A stretch of DNA of 64,000 nt, from positions 248,001 through 312,000 of the forward strand of contig NZ_NMVQ01000023.1 of assembly GCF_002250625.1 (NCBI RefSeq), written 5' to 3'. Below the pieces are notes generated by a model, which searched no databases, was not told the DNA's origin, and was given only the letters and a program-made list of their open reading frames with translations. Both the position numbers and the translations under genes were made by a program. Numbering within the stretch: position 1 is the stretch's first letter; each line of letters begins with the position of its first letter. Shown here piece by piece: positions 34,879 to 44,054 of this stretch. This DNA is from Enemella dayhoffiae. GTDB lineage: Bacteria > Actinomycetota > Actinomycetes > Propionibacteriales > Propionibacteriaceae.

Positions 34879-36621
34879 TCAGGCCGTCCGGTTCCGGGTC
34901 GGGGTGTATTCGTTGGTGACGACCTTGACCTTCGGATATTCCGGCTTCCACATCTGGGCGTAGATGTCCTGGATCGGGTTGTCCAACGCCTTGCCGGCGA
35001 CCCCGTCGGCGACGGCGGCCTCGGCCACCTTCACCGCGACCGTCGCCGAGACGGTGCGCAGGTGCGCCATCGACGGCAGCACCGCCGAACCACGCCGCGA
35101 CGCGTCGGTCAGGTCGGCGACCGCCTCGGCCGCCGCGGCGATCATGTGATCGGTGATCCGGCTCGCCTCGACCGCGATCGCGCCCAGCCCGATGCCGGGG
35201 AAGACGAGCGCATTGTTGGCCTGGGCTATGTCGTAGGTGGTGCCCTGGAAGGTGACCGGCTTGAACGGCGACCCGGTCGCCATCAGCGCGTTGCCCTCGG
35301 TCCAGTTGAGCAGGTCGACCGGCAGCGCCTCGGATTTCTTGGTGGGGTTGGAAAGCGGCAGGATTATCGGGCGCGAGCAGTGGGCGTACATGCTGCGCAC
35401 GATCGCCTCGGTGAAACTGCCCGGCTGGGCCGAGGTGCCGATCAGCACGGTCGGATTCACCCGGCCGACCACCGTCGCCAGGTCGGCGGTGCCCGAGCGC
35501 AGCGGCCAGTCGGCCAGCTCGGCCTCGTCGCGGGCGTACGGCTCCTGGAACGGGCGCATCGTCGCACCGGTGTGGATCAGTCCGCGCGAGCCGAGGCACC
35601 AGAACCGCTTGCGCGCCTCCTGCTCGCTCAACCCCTCGCGGACCATGATGTCCACGATCAGGTCGGCCACCCCGATCCCGGCGGTGCCGGCGCCGTGGAT
35701 CACGATCTTCTGCTCCGAGAGGGTCTCGCCCTTCGCCTTCACCGACGCCAGCAGCGCGGCCACCACCACCGCGGCGGTGCCCTGGATGTCGTCGTTGAAG
35801 GTGAGGCACTCCTCGCGATACTGCTGCAGGATGCGGTGCGCGTTCGAGGCACCGAAATCCTCCCAGTGCAGCACGGCCTTCGGGAACATCCGGGTCGCGG
35901 TGTGCACGAACTTCTCCACGAAGTCGTCGTACGCCTGGCCGCGGACCCGGGCGTGGCGGACGCCCAGATAACCCGGGTCGTTCAGCAGCTCGAGGTTGTC
36001 GGTGCCGACGTCGAGCACCACCGGCATCACCCGCAGCGGGTGCACCCCGGCCGCGGCGGTGTAGACCGACAGCTTGCCGACGCAGATCCGGATCCCGCCC
36101 ACGCCCTGGTCGCCGATGCCGAGGATGCCCTCGGAGTCGGTGACCACGATCAGGTCGACGTCGTCGGGACCCTGGCCGAACGCGTCCAGCGCCTGCTCGA
36201 TGCCGTCGGGGGCGTCGATTGACAGGAACACCCCGCGCGGACGGGCGAACCAGTTGGAGAACTGCTGGATCGCCTCACCGATGGTGGGGGTGTAGATGAT
36301 CGGCAGCAGCTCCGCCAAATGCGCCGCCAGCAGCCGATAGAAAAGGATCTCGTTGCGGTCCTGCAACTGCATCAGATAGATGTTCTTGCTCAGGTCGTCG
36401 GGCTGGGCGCACACCTGCTGATAGGCGCGGGTCACCTGCGACTCGATCGAACTCACCGCCGCCGGGAGCAGACCGGTCAGGCCGAGACCTTCACGTTCCT
36501 CGTGGGTGTAGGCGGTGCCGAAGTTGATCATCGGCCGGTCGAGGATCTGCCGCCCGCGGATGGCGATCTCGACGGTCTCGTCGCCGTCATCGGTGTGGTA
36601 GCTGAACTGTCGGGTGGTCAC
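34879..36621 (-). CDS. maeA: NAD-dependent malic enzyme (SfcA/MaeA type)
   Basis: A 580-residue enzyme decarboxylating malate to pyruvate. The catalytic Tyr region is LLPIIYTPTIGEAIQQF; VVLDVGTDNLELLNDPGYLG and the metal site ECLTFNDDIQGTAAVV are diagnostic; the NAD fold has IVIHGAGTAGIGVADLI; LPLSNPTKKSEALP follows. The length matches the large eukaryote/E. coli SfcA class rather than the short bacterial type. GTG 36621 is chosen because it gives the expected N-terminus; it lies 10 bases past the stop of the AraC-type regulator, so the two are co-transcribed. Confidence 0.92.
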   Translation of the reverse strand: MTTRQFSYHTDDGDETVEIAIRGRQILDRPMINFGTAYTHEEREGLGLTGLLPAAVSSIESQVTRAYQQVCAQPDDLSKNIYLMQLQDRNEILFYRLLAAHLAELLPIIYTPTIGEAIQQFSNWFARPRGVFLSIDAPDGIEQALDAFGQGPDDVDLIVVTDSEGILGIGDQGVGGIRICVGKLSVYTAAAGVHPLRVMPVVLDVGTDNLELLNDPGYLGVRHARVRGQAYDDFVEKFVHTATRMFPKAVLHWEDFGASNAHRILQQYREECLTFNDDIQGTAAVVVAALLASVKAKGETLSEQKIVIHGAGTAGIGVADLIVDIMVREGLSEQEARKRFWCLGSRGLIHTGATMRPFQEPYARDEAELADWPLRSGTADLATVVGRVNPTVLIGTSAQPGSFTEAIVRSMYAHCSRPIILPLSNPTKKSEALPVDLLNWTEGNALMATGSPFKPVTFQGTTYDIAQANNALVFPGIGLGAIAVEASRITDHMIAAAAEAVADLTDASRRGSAVLPSMAHLRTVSATVAVKVAEAAVADGVAGKALDNPIQDIYAQMWKPEYPKVKVVTNEYTPTRNRTA

Positions 36622-36631
36622 GGGTCGCACT

Positions 36632-37552
36632 CTAGCGGCCGAGGATCTGTCCGGCCCTGGCCTCCAGCGAGGGCGGGCAGCCGAACCGCTTCCGGTACGC
36701 GGCGGCGAACCGGCCCGGGTTGGTGAACCCCCAGGTCGCAGCCACCTCGGCGACCGTGTCGTCACCGCGGCGCAGGTCGGTCCGGGCCCGGTCGAGTCGC
36801 ATCTCCTGCAGCACCTGCCGTGGCGTAAGCCCCAGCTCGGCGGCGAACAGCTCCTGCATCCGGCGTACGCTCACGCCCGCGAAGGCCGCCATGTCCGCGG
36901 CGGTCCAGTCACGTTCCGGTGCGTCGCCGAGGGCGTCCACCACCCTCTGTACGCTGCCGACCCCGCCCCCCGACTCGCGCTCGTCGGGCAGCACGCAGAG
37001 CAGGAAGGACGTGGTGACCGCGTCGGCCAGGGAGTCGGCCACGGCAGGATTGCTGACCCCGGCAGCGTGCAGGCTGCGGACCAGCCGCCACCACTCCGCC
37101 AGCGGTCCGCGCCGCAGATCCAGCTGCCGCGGTAGCAGCAACGGCCCGGTCGCGCCGAAGCCCGCGCGGGCCCGATCACCGAGCCACCGGACGTCGAACT
37201 TCACACCGAGCACCTCGCAGTCGCGGCTCCAGCGGGTGATGGGTTGCTGCTCATCCGCAGCGAACACCGAGGCCTGGCCGGCGGTGGAGGCCAGACGTTG
37301 GCCGCCCCCCTGCCATTCCAGCAGCCCGGACAGCGGAGCGTTCACCTCGACGCTGCCCTCGTAGGCGCAGTCGATCGCCACCTCGCCGCCCCAGCCGATC
37401 CGTCCGATCAGCACCGGACCGAGGTCGACGGCCTGCAGTCGGAAATCAGGCCGGTAGCGTTCCCGCACCCGCAACCGGTGCGGGAAGTAGGTCTCCTGGG
37501 CCAGGCCGTGCGCCCGATCCCAGTCCGTCACCCGCCATCGTCTCGGCTCCAC
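36632..37552 (-). CDS. AraC-family regulator, probable activator of gcoAB
   Basis: A 306-residue regulator with an N-terminal cupin-like effector domain (AraC-binding-like, as in NahR/benzoate-type AraC proteins, with RDCEVLGVKFDVRWLGD) and a C-terminal double helix-turn-helix (WTAADMAAFAGVSVRRMQELF; TVAEVAATWGFTNPGRFAAAYR). GTG 37552 is preferred over GTG 37558, since AAGGAGG sits five bases before it and overlaps the other. It is divergent from gcoA, the typical layout of an AraC-type activator and its aromatic catabolic target; tandem repeats near gcoA could be its site. maeA follows in the same transcript. Confidence 0.85.
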   Translation of the reverse strand: MEPRRWRVTDWDRAHGLAQETYFPHRLRVRERYRPDFRLQAVDLGPVLIGRIGWGGEVAIDCAYEGSVEVNAPLSGLLEWQGGGQRLASTAGQASVFAADEQQPITRWSRDCEVLGVKFDVRWLGDRARAGFGATGPLLLPRQLDLRRGPLAEWWRLVRSLHAAGVSNPAVADSLADAVTTSFLLCVLPDERESGGGVGSVQRVVDALGDAPERDWTAADMAAFAGVSVRRMQELFAAELGLTPRQVLQEMRLDRARTDLRRGDDTVAEVAATWGFTNPGRFAAAYRKRFGCPPSLEARAGQILGR

Positions 37553-37609
37553 CTGCACCTCCTTGTGCCTCTGCAGTTGGCCAGTCTGCCCGGTCTGCGC
37601 GAGGGTGGT

Positions 37610-37670
37610 CGCGTTCAGCGTACAGGCCGCGTTCAGCGTCTTTTCGACCGAGTTCGTGCCTTCCTAATGT
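37610..37670 (+). promoter_or_regulatory. gcoA promoter with tandem activator repeats
   Basis: CGCGTTCAGCGT occurs twice in direct orientation (37610-37621 and 37628-37639), an 18-base period. TAATGT (37665-37670) is a possible -10 box; the repeats end just before the expected -35 position. This is the usual geometry for an AraC-family activator site. Translation of gcoA starts at 37731 after GAGGAGCAACG. Confidence 0.5.
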
Positions 37671-37730
37671 AAAGCGCCACACCCGGACTGTGATCGAGGT
37701 CACCGTCCGTCGACTCGACGAGGAGCAACG

Positions 37731-38951
37731 ATGACGCAGCAGATCCCGACCCTGGACTGGACCCGCGAGGTCACCATGGAACAGCTCGAGCGCAACCCCT
37801 ACCCGACCTACGAGCGGCTGCGCGCCGAATCACCGTTGGTGAACCTCCCGGTCCTGGGCGGGGCGGTGGCCACCACCGTGGACCTCTGCCGGGAGGTCGC
37901 CACCAGCCCGTCGATGGAGGCCGTGATCCAGCCCGCGGGCGGGCGTACCTTCGGCCATCCCGCGGTGATCGGGGTGAACGGCGACATCCACGCCGACCTG
38001 CGCTCGATGGTCGACCCCGCCCTCCAGCCCAGCGAGGTGGACCGGTGGGTGGACGCCACCGTACGCCCGCTCGCCCGTCGCTACCTGGAGCGCTTCGAGG
38101 ACCGCGGCACCGCCGAGCTGGTCTCGGAGTACTTCGAGCCGCTCAGCGTGCGAGCCCTGGGTGACTCGATGGGACTGGGCGAGGTCAGCTCGGACAAGTT
38201 GCGCGAGTGGTTCCACGCGCTGAGTGTGTCGTTCACCAACGCGGGCGTCGACGAGGACGGCAACTTCCTGGACCAGTCGCGGTTCGAGATCGGTGACAGG
38301 GCCAAGGCCGAGATCCGTGCGGTGGTGGATCCGCTCATCGACCGGTGGATCCACGAGCCCGAGGACGTCTCCATCTCGCACTGGCTGCACGACGGCATGC
38401 CGGAGGGCCAGACCCGGGACCGGGACTACATCTACCCAACCATCTTCGTCTTCCTGCTCGGTGCGATGCAGGAGCCGGGGCACGCCATGGCCTCCACCAT
38501 GGTGGGACTGTTCACCGACCAGCAGCAGCTGGACGACGTGGTCGAGGACCCCCGGCTGATCCCGCAGGCGATCGCCGAAGGACTGCGCTGGACCGCGCCG
38601 ATCTGGTCGGCGACCTCCCGGATGGCGACCGAGGACACCGTGATCGGGGACTATGAGGTGCCCAAGGGGACGGTGATCATCCAGTCCTACGGCTCGGCCA
38701 ACCACGACGAGGGGAAGTGGGAGGCGCCGTCTCGCTACGACATGCGTCGGGCACCGCTGCCGCACCTGGCCTTCGGGTTCGGCAACCATGCCTGTGCCGG
38801 CATCCACTTCGCCAACCAGGTCTGCCGGATCGGGATGGAGGAGCTGTTCGAGTCCATCCCAAACCTGACCCGCGACACCGATGCCGACGTCGAGTTCTGG
38901 GGCTGGGGCTTCCGCGGCCCCCGTGAGCTGCACGCCACCTGGGAGGTGTGA
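37731..38951 (+). CDS. gcoA: Guaiacol (aromatic O-demethylase) cytochrome P450, GcoA
   Basis: A 406-residue cytochrome P450 that follows the CYP255A enzyme GcoA of Amycolatopsis along its length, offset by one residue. The three Phe lining the GcoA guaiacol pocket (75, 169, 395) are present as Phe74, Phe168 and Phe394. The heme Cys is Cys355 in [16 protein letters not shown]. The I-helix reads [15 protein letters not shown], lacking the usual acid-Thr pair, as in GcoA. It would demethylate guaiacol-type lignin monomers to catechol plus formaldehyde, fed electrons by GcoB. The reductase gene starts one base after the stop. Confidence 0.92.
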   Translation: MTQQIPTLDWTREVTMEQLERNPYPTYERLRAESPLVNLPVLGGAVATTVDLCREVATSPSMEAVIQPAGGRTFGHPAVIGVNGDIHADLRSMVDPALQPSEVDRWVDATVRPLARRYLERFEDRGTAELVSEYFEPLSVRALGDSMGLGEVSSDKLREWFHALSVSFTNAGVDEDGNFLDQSRFEIGDRAKAEIRAVVDPLIDRWIHEPEDVSISHWLHDGMPEGQTRDRDYIYPTIFVFLLGAMQEPGHAMASTMVGLFTDQQQLDDVVEDPRLIPQAIAEGLRWTAPIWSATSRMATEDTVIGDYEVPKGTVIIQSYGSANHDEGKWEAPSRYDMRRAPLPHLAFGFGNHACAGIHFANQVCRIGMEELFESIPNLTRDTDADVEFWGWGFRGPRELHATWEV

Positions 38952-38952
38952 G

Positions 38953-39975
38953 ATGACCTTCACCGTCTCTGTCGCCCAGCGGGACTCGGCGGCCGAGTGC
39001 CGGGAGGACCAGTCGCTGCTGGACTCGTTGCTCCGCGCCGGCGTGTGGGTGCCGAACTCCTGCAACCAGGGCACCTGCAGCACCTGCAAGGTCCGGGTGC
39101 TCTCCGGCTCGGTGGACCACCACGGATCGTCGGAGGGCGTCCTGCCCGCCCAGGAGCGGGAGGAGGGGTACGCCCTCGCCTGCCAGGCCACCCCCTGCAG
39201 CGATGTGGAGCTGGCCGCCTCGAACGAGGGCAGCCAGGCGGTGCACCACCCGCTGGTCGACCTCACCGCGACCGTGACCGGGATCGCGGACGTGGCCCTG
39301 GACACCCGGCGGATCATGCTCACACCCGAGGAGCCGCTCGAGTTCGGAGCGGGGCAGTCTGTGTCGTTGTGGGTGCCGGGCCACGAGGACGTGCATCGGC
39401 AGTACTCGATCGCGAGCGTGCCCGGGGATCGGGAGCTGGAGCTGCACATCCGCCGTGACCCGGGTGGGCTGGCGTCAGACCTGTGGGCCTTCGGCAGCAT
39501 CGAGCTCGGTCAGGAGGTCCGCCTCAGCGGCCCGCTCGGGGACTTCGTCTTCGACGGCGAGGAGGCCGACGGCCCCCTGCTGCTGCTCGGCGGCGGGACG
39601 GGGATCGCGCCGCTGAAGGCGATCGCGCTCGCCGCGCTTGCCGACCGGCCGGATCGGGAGGTGCACGTCTATCACGGGGTCCGCACGGTGGCGCACCTGT
39701 ACGACCTCGACTTCTGGCACGGGCTGGCCGAGCGGCATCCCGGCGTGCGCTTTACCCCCGCGGTCAGCCGCGAGGTGCACCAGGGCGCGCGGGGTTACGT
39801 CACCGAGCGGCTGCTGGAGGACCTGTCCAGCTGTCGCGGCATGACCGGCTACCTCTGCGGCTCGGACGCGTTCGTCGACGGGGTGGGACAGGCGGTGAGG
39901 CGGCGTCGGCTGGCGCCTCGGCGTACGTTCCGGGAACGGTTCACCCCGGTTCACGAGGCTGCCGTCGCCTCCTGA
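38953..39975 (+). CDS. gcoB: Three-domain reductase for the P450 O-demethylase, GcoB
   Basis: A 340-residue single-chain electron-transfer protein. The N-terminal plant-type 2Fe-2S ferredoxin has VPNSCNQGTCSTCKVRV plus a fourth Cys in YALACQATP (~residues 35-82). An FAD-binding domain with HRQYSIASVPG and an NAD(P)H domain with LLLLGGGTGIAPLKAIAL follow. This domain order (ferredoxin, FAD, NADH) is that of GcoB, which moves electrons from NADH to GcoA. ATG 38953 is set by the domain start and the one-base spacing from gcoA. The upstream tail of gcoA supplies GGGAGG as a ribosome-binding site. Confidence 0.92.
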   Translation: MTFTVSVAQRDSAAECREDQSLLDSLLRAGVWVPNSCNQGTCSTCKVRVLSGSVDHHGSSEGVLPAQEREEGYALACQATPCSDVELAASNEGSQAVHHPLVDLTATVTGIADVALDTRRIMLTPEEPLEFGAGQSVSLWVPGHEDVHRQYSIASVPGDRELELHIRRDPGGLASDLWAFGSIELGQEVRLSGPLGDFVFDGEEADGPLLLLGGGTGIAPLKAIALAALADRPDREVHVYHGVRTVAHLYDLDFWHGLAERHPGVRFTPAVSREVHQGARGYVTERLLEDLSSCRGMTGYLCGSDAFVDGVGQAVRRRRLAPRRTFRERFTPVHEAAVAS

Positions 39976-40120
39976 TCCCGCTGACGCCCAGCGCCACCAC
40001 GGACCCCCACCGGGGAGCGCCGGGCGGTCAGCGCGAGCAGCAGGATGGCCAGCAGCGGCAGCCAACGCCCGGGGTGTACGCGGTTCGCTGGCGGCTGGCA
40101 CCCGGCTAGGCTGACGGCCC

Positions 40121-40837
40121 GTGGCAGCAGCGAAACGGAAACAGCCGGAGCAGCAGGCACCGCCGGTGCAGAAGCTGCGGATCCGGTACGCCAAGCGCGG
40201 CCGTGCCCGCTTCACCAGTCACCGCGACTTCTCCCGAGCTTTCGAGCGGGCACTGCGCCGGGCGGGGATCCCGATGGCGTACTCCTCGGGCTTCAACCCG
40301 CACCCGCGGGTGTCGTTTGCGAACGCCTCGCCGACCGGGGCGGCGACCGAGGCCGAATATCTCGAGATCGGGCCGGCTCAGCGGTGCGATCCCGAGCGGG
40401 TCCGGGACGAGCTGGATCGGGCGATGCCCCCCGGGCTGGACGTCCTGACGGTGGTCGAGGCCGGGTCGGGGTCGCTGGCGGACCGGCTGACCGGGTCGCT
40501 GTGGCGGATCGAGTGGCCGGACCTCGTGGCGTCGGTTGCGGTCACCGAGGCGGCGGTCGCGGCGCTGCTGGCGGAGTCGAACGTGGCCGTGGAGCGGCTG
40601 ACCAAGAACGGGATGCGCGAGTTCGACGCCCGCGCCGCGGTGGTCGAGCTGGCCGTCCGCGAGGGGGCGCTGCACCTGCTGAGCCGGCACCAGACCCCGC
40701 TGGTTCGCCCCGACGACGTGCTGCAGGCGATGGCGCGGGTGGAGCCGCGGTTCGGCGTCCCCAAGGCGGTGCTGATCACCCGCGTGATGCAGGGCGAGCT
40801 CGGAGCCGACGGGTTGGCCGATCCGCTCGGTGGGTGA
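40121..40837 (+). CDS. DUF2344 (TIGR03936-type) protein, partner of the radical SAM enzyme
   Basis: A 238-residue cytoplasmic protein starting after a basic leader with KLRIRYAKRGRARFTSHRDFSRAFERAL and FNPHPRVSFANASPTGAATEAEYLEI, the signature of DUF2344. In most genomes the gene is fused to or adjacent to the B12-binding radical SAM protein encoded here at 30822 and is followed by rne/rng, suggesting a joint RNA-modification or processing role that is not proven. TAGGCT (40107-40112) lies 8 bases before the GTG, so it has its own leaderless promoter. Confidence 0.87.
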   Translation: MAAAKRKQPEQQAPPVQKLRIRYAKRGRARFTSHRDFSRAFERALRRAGIPMAYSSGFNPHPRVSFANASPTGAATEAEYLEIGPAQRCDPERVRDELDRAMPPGLDVLTVVEAGSGSLADRLTGSLWRIEWPDLVASVAVTEAAVAALLAESNVAVERLTKNGMREFDARAAVVELAVREGALHLLSRHQTPLVRPDDVLQAMARVEPRFGVPKAVLITRVMQGELGADGLADPLGG

Positions 40838-41102
40838 GCGACCTGCGCTCTGCGCCGGGATGTGGGATGATGAGGGCAGGTTTGGGGCACCGCCGGTGCT
40901 CCTCGCCCAAGGTTGATCTCCTCGTGGGGTGACAGTCCACGACCAGGTCCCGACCGCGACGCCTGGCGACCGCGGCGGACCGAATCGAGTCAGCCGGGCG
41001 GACCGATAGCTTCTGCAGCGCCGTCTGCACGCGCGACCAGCAATGGTTGCCGGTGGTGTGGTGCGCAGCCGTACGCCGGCCCCGCCGGCTGAAGGAGCGC
41101 GA
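40838..41102 (+). promoter_or_regulatory. Long leader region of rne
   Basis: 265 bases without a gene. A weak GATGAT box at 40866-40871 would give a ~225-nt leader before the rne ATG. GC-rich segments could form several hairpins, but no known riboswitch is recognised. Long rne leaders used for autoregulation are known in other bacteria; here this is inference. Confidence 0.35.
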
Positions 41103-44036
41103 ATGCTCGAAGACCAGAATCCTGCCTCGTCCGCCGACGAGGAACTTCCCCGCCCCCCGAGCGGCCGTCGAGCCGCCAGCCGGCCCGCCGGGCCGCCGGC
41201 CCCGATCCAGGAGCCGGCACCCGCCCCCGAGCCGACTGCCCCGCAGGCGGATGCGGTGGCCGAGGCCGCTGCCGAGGCCCCCGCGCCCCGCAAGCGGGCC
41301 ACCCGCAAGAAGACCGCCGAGGCACCCAGCGCGCCCGCCGCGCGCACCCGGCGTACCCGCAAGGGGGCCGAACCACCTACCGCCGAAGGTGACGCCGGGG
41401 ACGCTCCGGCCGACGCCGGAGCCGTCGCGGAGGAGCCCGCGCGCCCCACCCGCAAGCGCACGTCCCGCAAGAAGGCGGCCCCGGCCGCCCAGACCAAGCC
41501 CGCCGAGGTGGCTGCCACTGAGGCCGAGATCGTGCAGAGCGACACCGTGCCCGCGACTGCCGAGGACGCCGCGCCGGAGCCGGCCAGCGAACAGGCCCCG
41601 GAGCAGCGGCCACTCGCCGCCCTGGCCAACCCGTTCCAGCCACCCACACCGGTGGCCGCCCAGCCGCCGGTCGCGGACGAAGAAGCCGCCGAGGACGAAG
41701 AAGGCGACGAGGAAACCGACGCTGCAGACCAGTCGGCGGGGGAGCCGGGCTCCAAGGCCGACTCCGACGATTCCGAGTCCGACGGGGACGACTCCGAAGA
41801 TGACGATTCCGACGGGGACGACTCCGAAGACGACGATTCCGACGGGGACGACTCCGACACCTCCGAGGGGTCGGGCGGAGGCCGGCGGCGGCGTCGCCGC
41901 CGCGGCGGGCGCCGTCGCCGGCGGGGCAACTCCGGTGACGACAACGACGACGAGTCGAACGACGCCAACGCCGACGGCAACGGGTCCCAGGACGACGACA
42001 AGAACGACCAGGGCGACAAGGATGGCGATTCCGAGGACTCCGACGACTCGGACGATTCCGACGACTCTGGCACCGACGACGACCAGCAGTCCAGCGGTCG
42101 GCGTCGCCGGCGCCGTCGTCGCCGCCGCGGAGAGTCGGGCGGCAGCAGCGACGACGACGAGAACATCGAGGTGGTTGACCGGGTCCGCGAACCGCGCCGC
42201 AGCAAGTCCGACCGGGCCAAGGACGAGGTCACCGGGATCGAGGGCTCGACCCGGATGGAGGCCAAGCGGCAGCGTCGTCGCGAGGGCCGCGCCGCCGGGC
42301 GACGCCGGGCGCCGATCCTGTCCGAGGCTGAATTTCTGGCCCGCCGCGAGTCCGTCGACCGGACCATGGTGATCCGGCAGAACACCGAGCTCTCGCAGAT
42401 CGCGGTGCTGGAGGACGGCGTACTCGTCGAGCACTACGTCGACCGCGCCTCCGCCAGCTCGATGATCGGCAACATCTATCTCGGCAAGGTGCAGAACGTG
42501 CTGCCGTCGATGGAGGCAGCGTTCATCGACATCGGCCGCGGCCGGAACGCCGTGCTGTACGCCGGCGAGGTCGACTGGGACTCCTTCGGTGCCGAGGGGC
42601 AGAACCGCAAGGTCGAGAAGGTGCTCAAGTCAGGCCAGTCGATCCTGGTCCAGGTCACCAAGGATCCGGTCGGCGCCAAGGGTGCGCGGTTGACCAACCA
42701 CATCTCGCTGCCCGGGCGCTACATCGTGTACGCCCCCGGCGGTCACCTGTCCGGGATCTCCCGCAAGCTGCCGGACACCGAGCGCAAGCGGCTCAAGGAC
42801 ATCCTGGCCGAGCTCGTCGGCGATGACGCCTCGGTGATCGTCCGCACCGCCGCCGAGGGCGCCTCGCACGAGGAACTCGTCCGCGACGTGAACCGGCTCA
42901 AGGCGCAGTGGGAGGCGATCGAGAAGAAGACCGGCGGCTCGGCCCCGCAGCAGTTGTACGCCGAGCCCGACGCGACCGTGCGGATCGTGCGTGACCTGTT
43001 CACCGAGGACTTCGGCAAGCTGGTCATCGACGGCAACCGGGAGATGAACGACGCCTACGACACCGTCACGGCGTACGTCTCGCACGTCGCCCCGCACCTG
43101 GCCGAGCGGATCGAGCAGTGGGACCGCGAGGGTGGCGACATCTTCGCCGCGCACCGGATCGACGAGCAGATCGCCAAGGCACTGGAGCGCAAGGTGTTCC
43201 TGCCCTCGGGTGGTTCGCTGATCATCGACCGGACCGAGGCGATGACGGTGATCGACGTGAACACCGGAAAGTTCACCGGCTCCGGCGGCAACCTCGAGGC
43301 GACCGTCACCAGCAACAACCTGGAGGCCGCCGAAGAGGTGGTACGCCAGCTGCGGCTGCGCGACATCGGCGGGATCATCGTGATCGACTTCATCGACATG
43401 GTGCTGCCGAGCAACCGTGAGTTGCTGCTGCGCCGGCTGGTCGAGTGCCTCGGCCGCGACCGCACGCGGCACCAGGTCGCCGAAGTGACCAGCCTCGGCC
43501 TGGTGCAGATGACCCGCAAGAAGATCGGTACCGGCCTGCACGAGGCCTTCACCGAGACCTGTGAGCACTGCTCCGGGCGTGGGTATGAGATCCACGAGAT
43601 GCCGGTCGAGACCCAGGCGCCGGCCGACGGTGGTGATCGACGCGGTGGTCGCAACCGCGGTGGCGGCAACGGTGGCAACGGCGGCGGCAAGGACAAGTCG
43701 AACTCCGACGGCGAGGGGAGCGACAAGGGCCAGGGGAACGACAAGGGCCAGGGGAACGACAAGGGCAAGTCCGACCACCGCGGTGGCCGGGGCAGGTCGG
43801 ACAAGTCCCACTCGCGTGACAAGGGTCAGGACGAGCCGCAGGATCAGGATTCGGGCACGGCTCAGCAGCAGAGCGCGCCACAGCCTGCAGGCGACCAGGC
43901 CCAGTCCCCGGAACCGGCAGCCGCCGCACCCGAGGTCAAAGTTGAGGACGCCGTCCAGGGCCAGTCCATTGTCCAGCCGCCCATCGTCGCCGAGCCGGTC
44001 GCGCCGGTGACCACGGAGGTCGACCAGAACGGCTGA
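41103..44036 (+). CDS. rne: Ribonuclease E/G with long disordered N-terminal extension
   Basis: A 977-residue endoribonuclease acting in mRNA decay and rRNA processing. Residues 1-~420 are low complexity: Ala/Pro/Lys-rich, then acidic repeats (DGDDSEDDDS) broken by arginine blocks (RRRRRRRGGRRRRR). The catalytic core follows: S1 domain NIYLGKVQNVLPSMEAAFID, DNase I-like active site with MTVIDVNTGKFTG and IIVIDFIDM (the two catalytic Asp), and a zinc-link CEHCSGRG. The C-terminal ~140 residues are another Gly/Asn/Lys/Gln-rich tail with DKGQGN repeats. ATG 41103 has GGAGCGCG upstream. A strong terminator follows. Confidence 0.95.
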   Translation: MLEDQNPASSADEELPRPPSGRRAASRPAGPPAPIQEPAPAPEPTAPQADAVAEAAAEAPAPRKRATRKKTAEAPSAPAARTRRTRKGAEPPTAEGDAGDAPADAGAVAEEPARPTRKRTSRKKAAPAAQTKPAEVAATEAEIVQSDTVPATAEDAAPEPASEQAPEQRPLAALANPFQPPTPVAAQPPVADEEAAEDEEGDEETDAADQSAGEPGSKADSDDSESDGDDSEDDDSDGDDSEDDDSDGDDSDTSEGSGGGRRRRRRRGGRRRRRGNSGDDNDDESNDANADGNGSQDDDKNDQGDKDGDSEDSDDSDDSDDSGTDDDQQSSGRRRRRRRRRRGESGGSSDDDENIEVVDRVREPRRSKSDRAKDEVTGIEGSTRMEAKRQRRREGRAAGRRRAPILSEAEFLARRESVDRTMVIRQNTELSQIAVLEDGVLVEHYVDRASASSMIGNIYLGKVQNVLPSMEAAFIDIGRGRNAVLYAGEVDWDSFGAEGQNRKVEKVLKSGQSILVQVTKDPVGAKGARLTNHISLPGRYIVYAPGGHLSGISRKLPDTERKRLKDILAELVGDDASVIVRTAAEGASHEELVRDVNRLKAQWEAIEKKTGGSAPQQLYAEPDATVRIVRDLFTEDFGKLVIDGNREMNDAYDTVTAYVSHVAPHLAERIEQWDREGGDIFAAHRIDEQIAKALERKVFLPSGGSLIIDRTEAMTVIDVNTGKFTGSGGNLEATVTSNNLEAAEEVVRQLRLRDIGGIIVIDFIDMVLPSNRELLLRRLVECLGRDRTRHQVAEVTSLGLVQMTRKKIGTGLHEAFTETCEHCSGRGYEIHEMPVETQAPADGGDRRGGRNRGGGNGGNGGGKDKSNSDGEGSDKGQGNDKGQGNDKGKSDHRGGRGRSDKSHSRDKGQDEPQDQDSGTAQQQSAPQPAGDQAQSPEPAAAAPEVKVEDAVQGQSIVQPPIVAEPVAPVTTEVDQNG
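41781..41858 (+). repeat. 30-nt tandem repeat inside rne
   Basis: Copies begin at 41781, 41811 and 41841 (GACGGGGACGACTCCGAAGA...), encoding DGDDSEDDDS. About 2.6 units, with one synonymous difference. A shorter 18-nt repeat coding DKGQGN lies near 43727-43770. Confidence 0.85.
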
Positions 44037-44054
44037 CGGCCAGACACCTCCCTC

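Noticed and set aside
39976-40120. Possible small minus-strand membrane protein (WLPLLAILLLALTA) in the gap before the DUF2344 gene
   Set aside because: A hydrophobic stretch is visible but no plausible start codon or ribosome-binding site precedes it in frame, and the DUF2344 promoter occupies the region.
43727-43770. CRISPR-like array from short repeats in the rne 3' end
   Set aside because: The 18-nt repeats are contiguous, in frame and encode DKGQGN; there are no spacers or cas genes.
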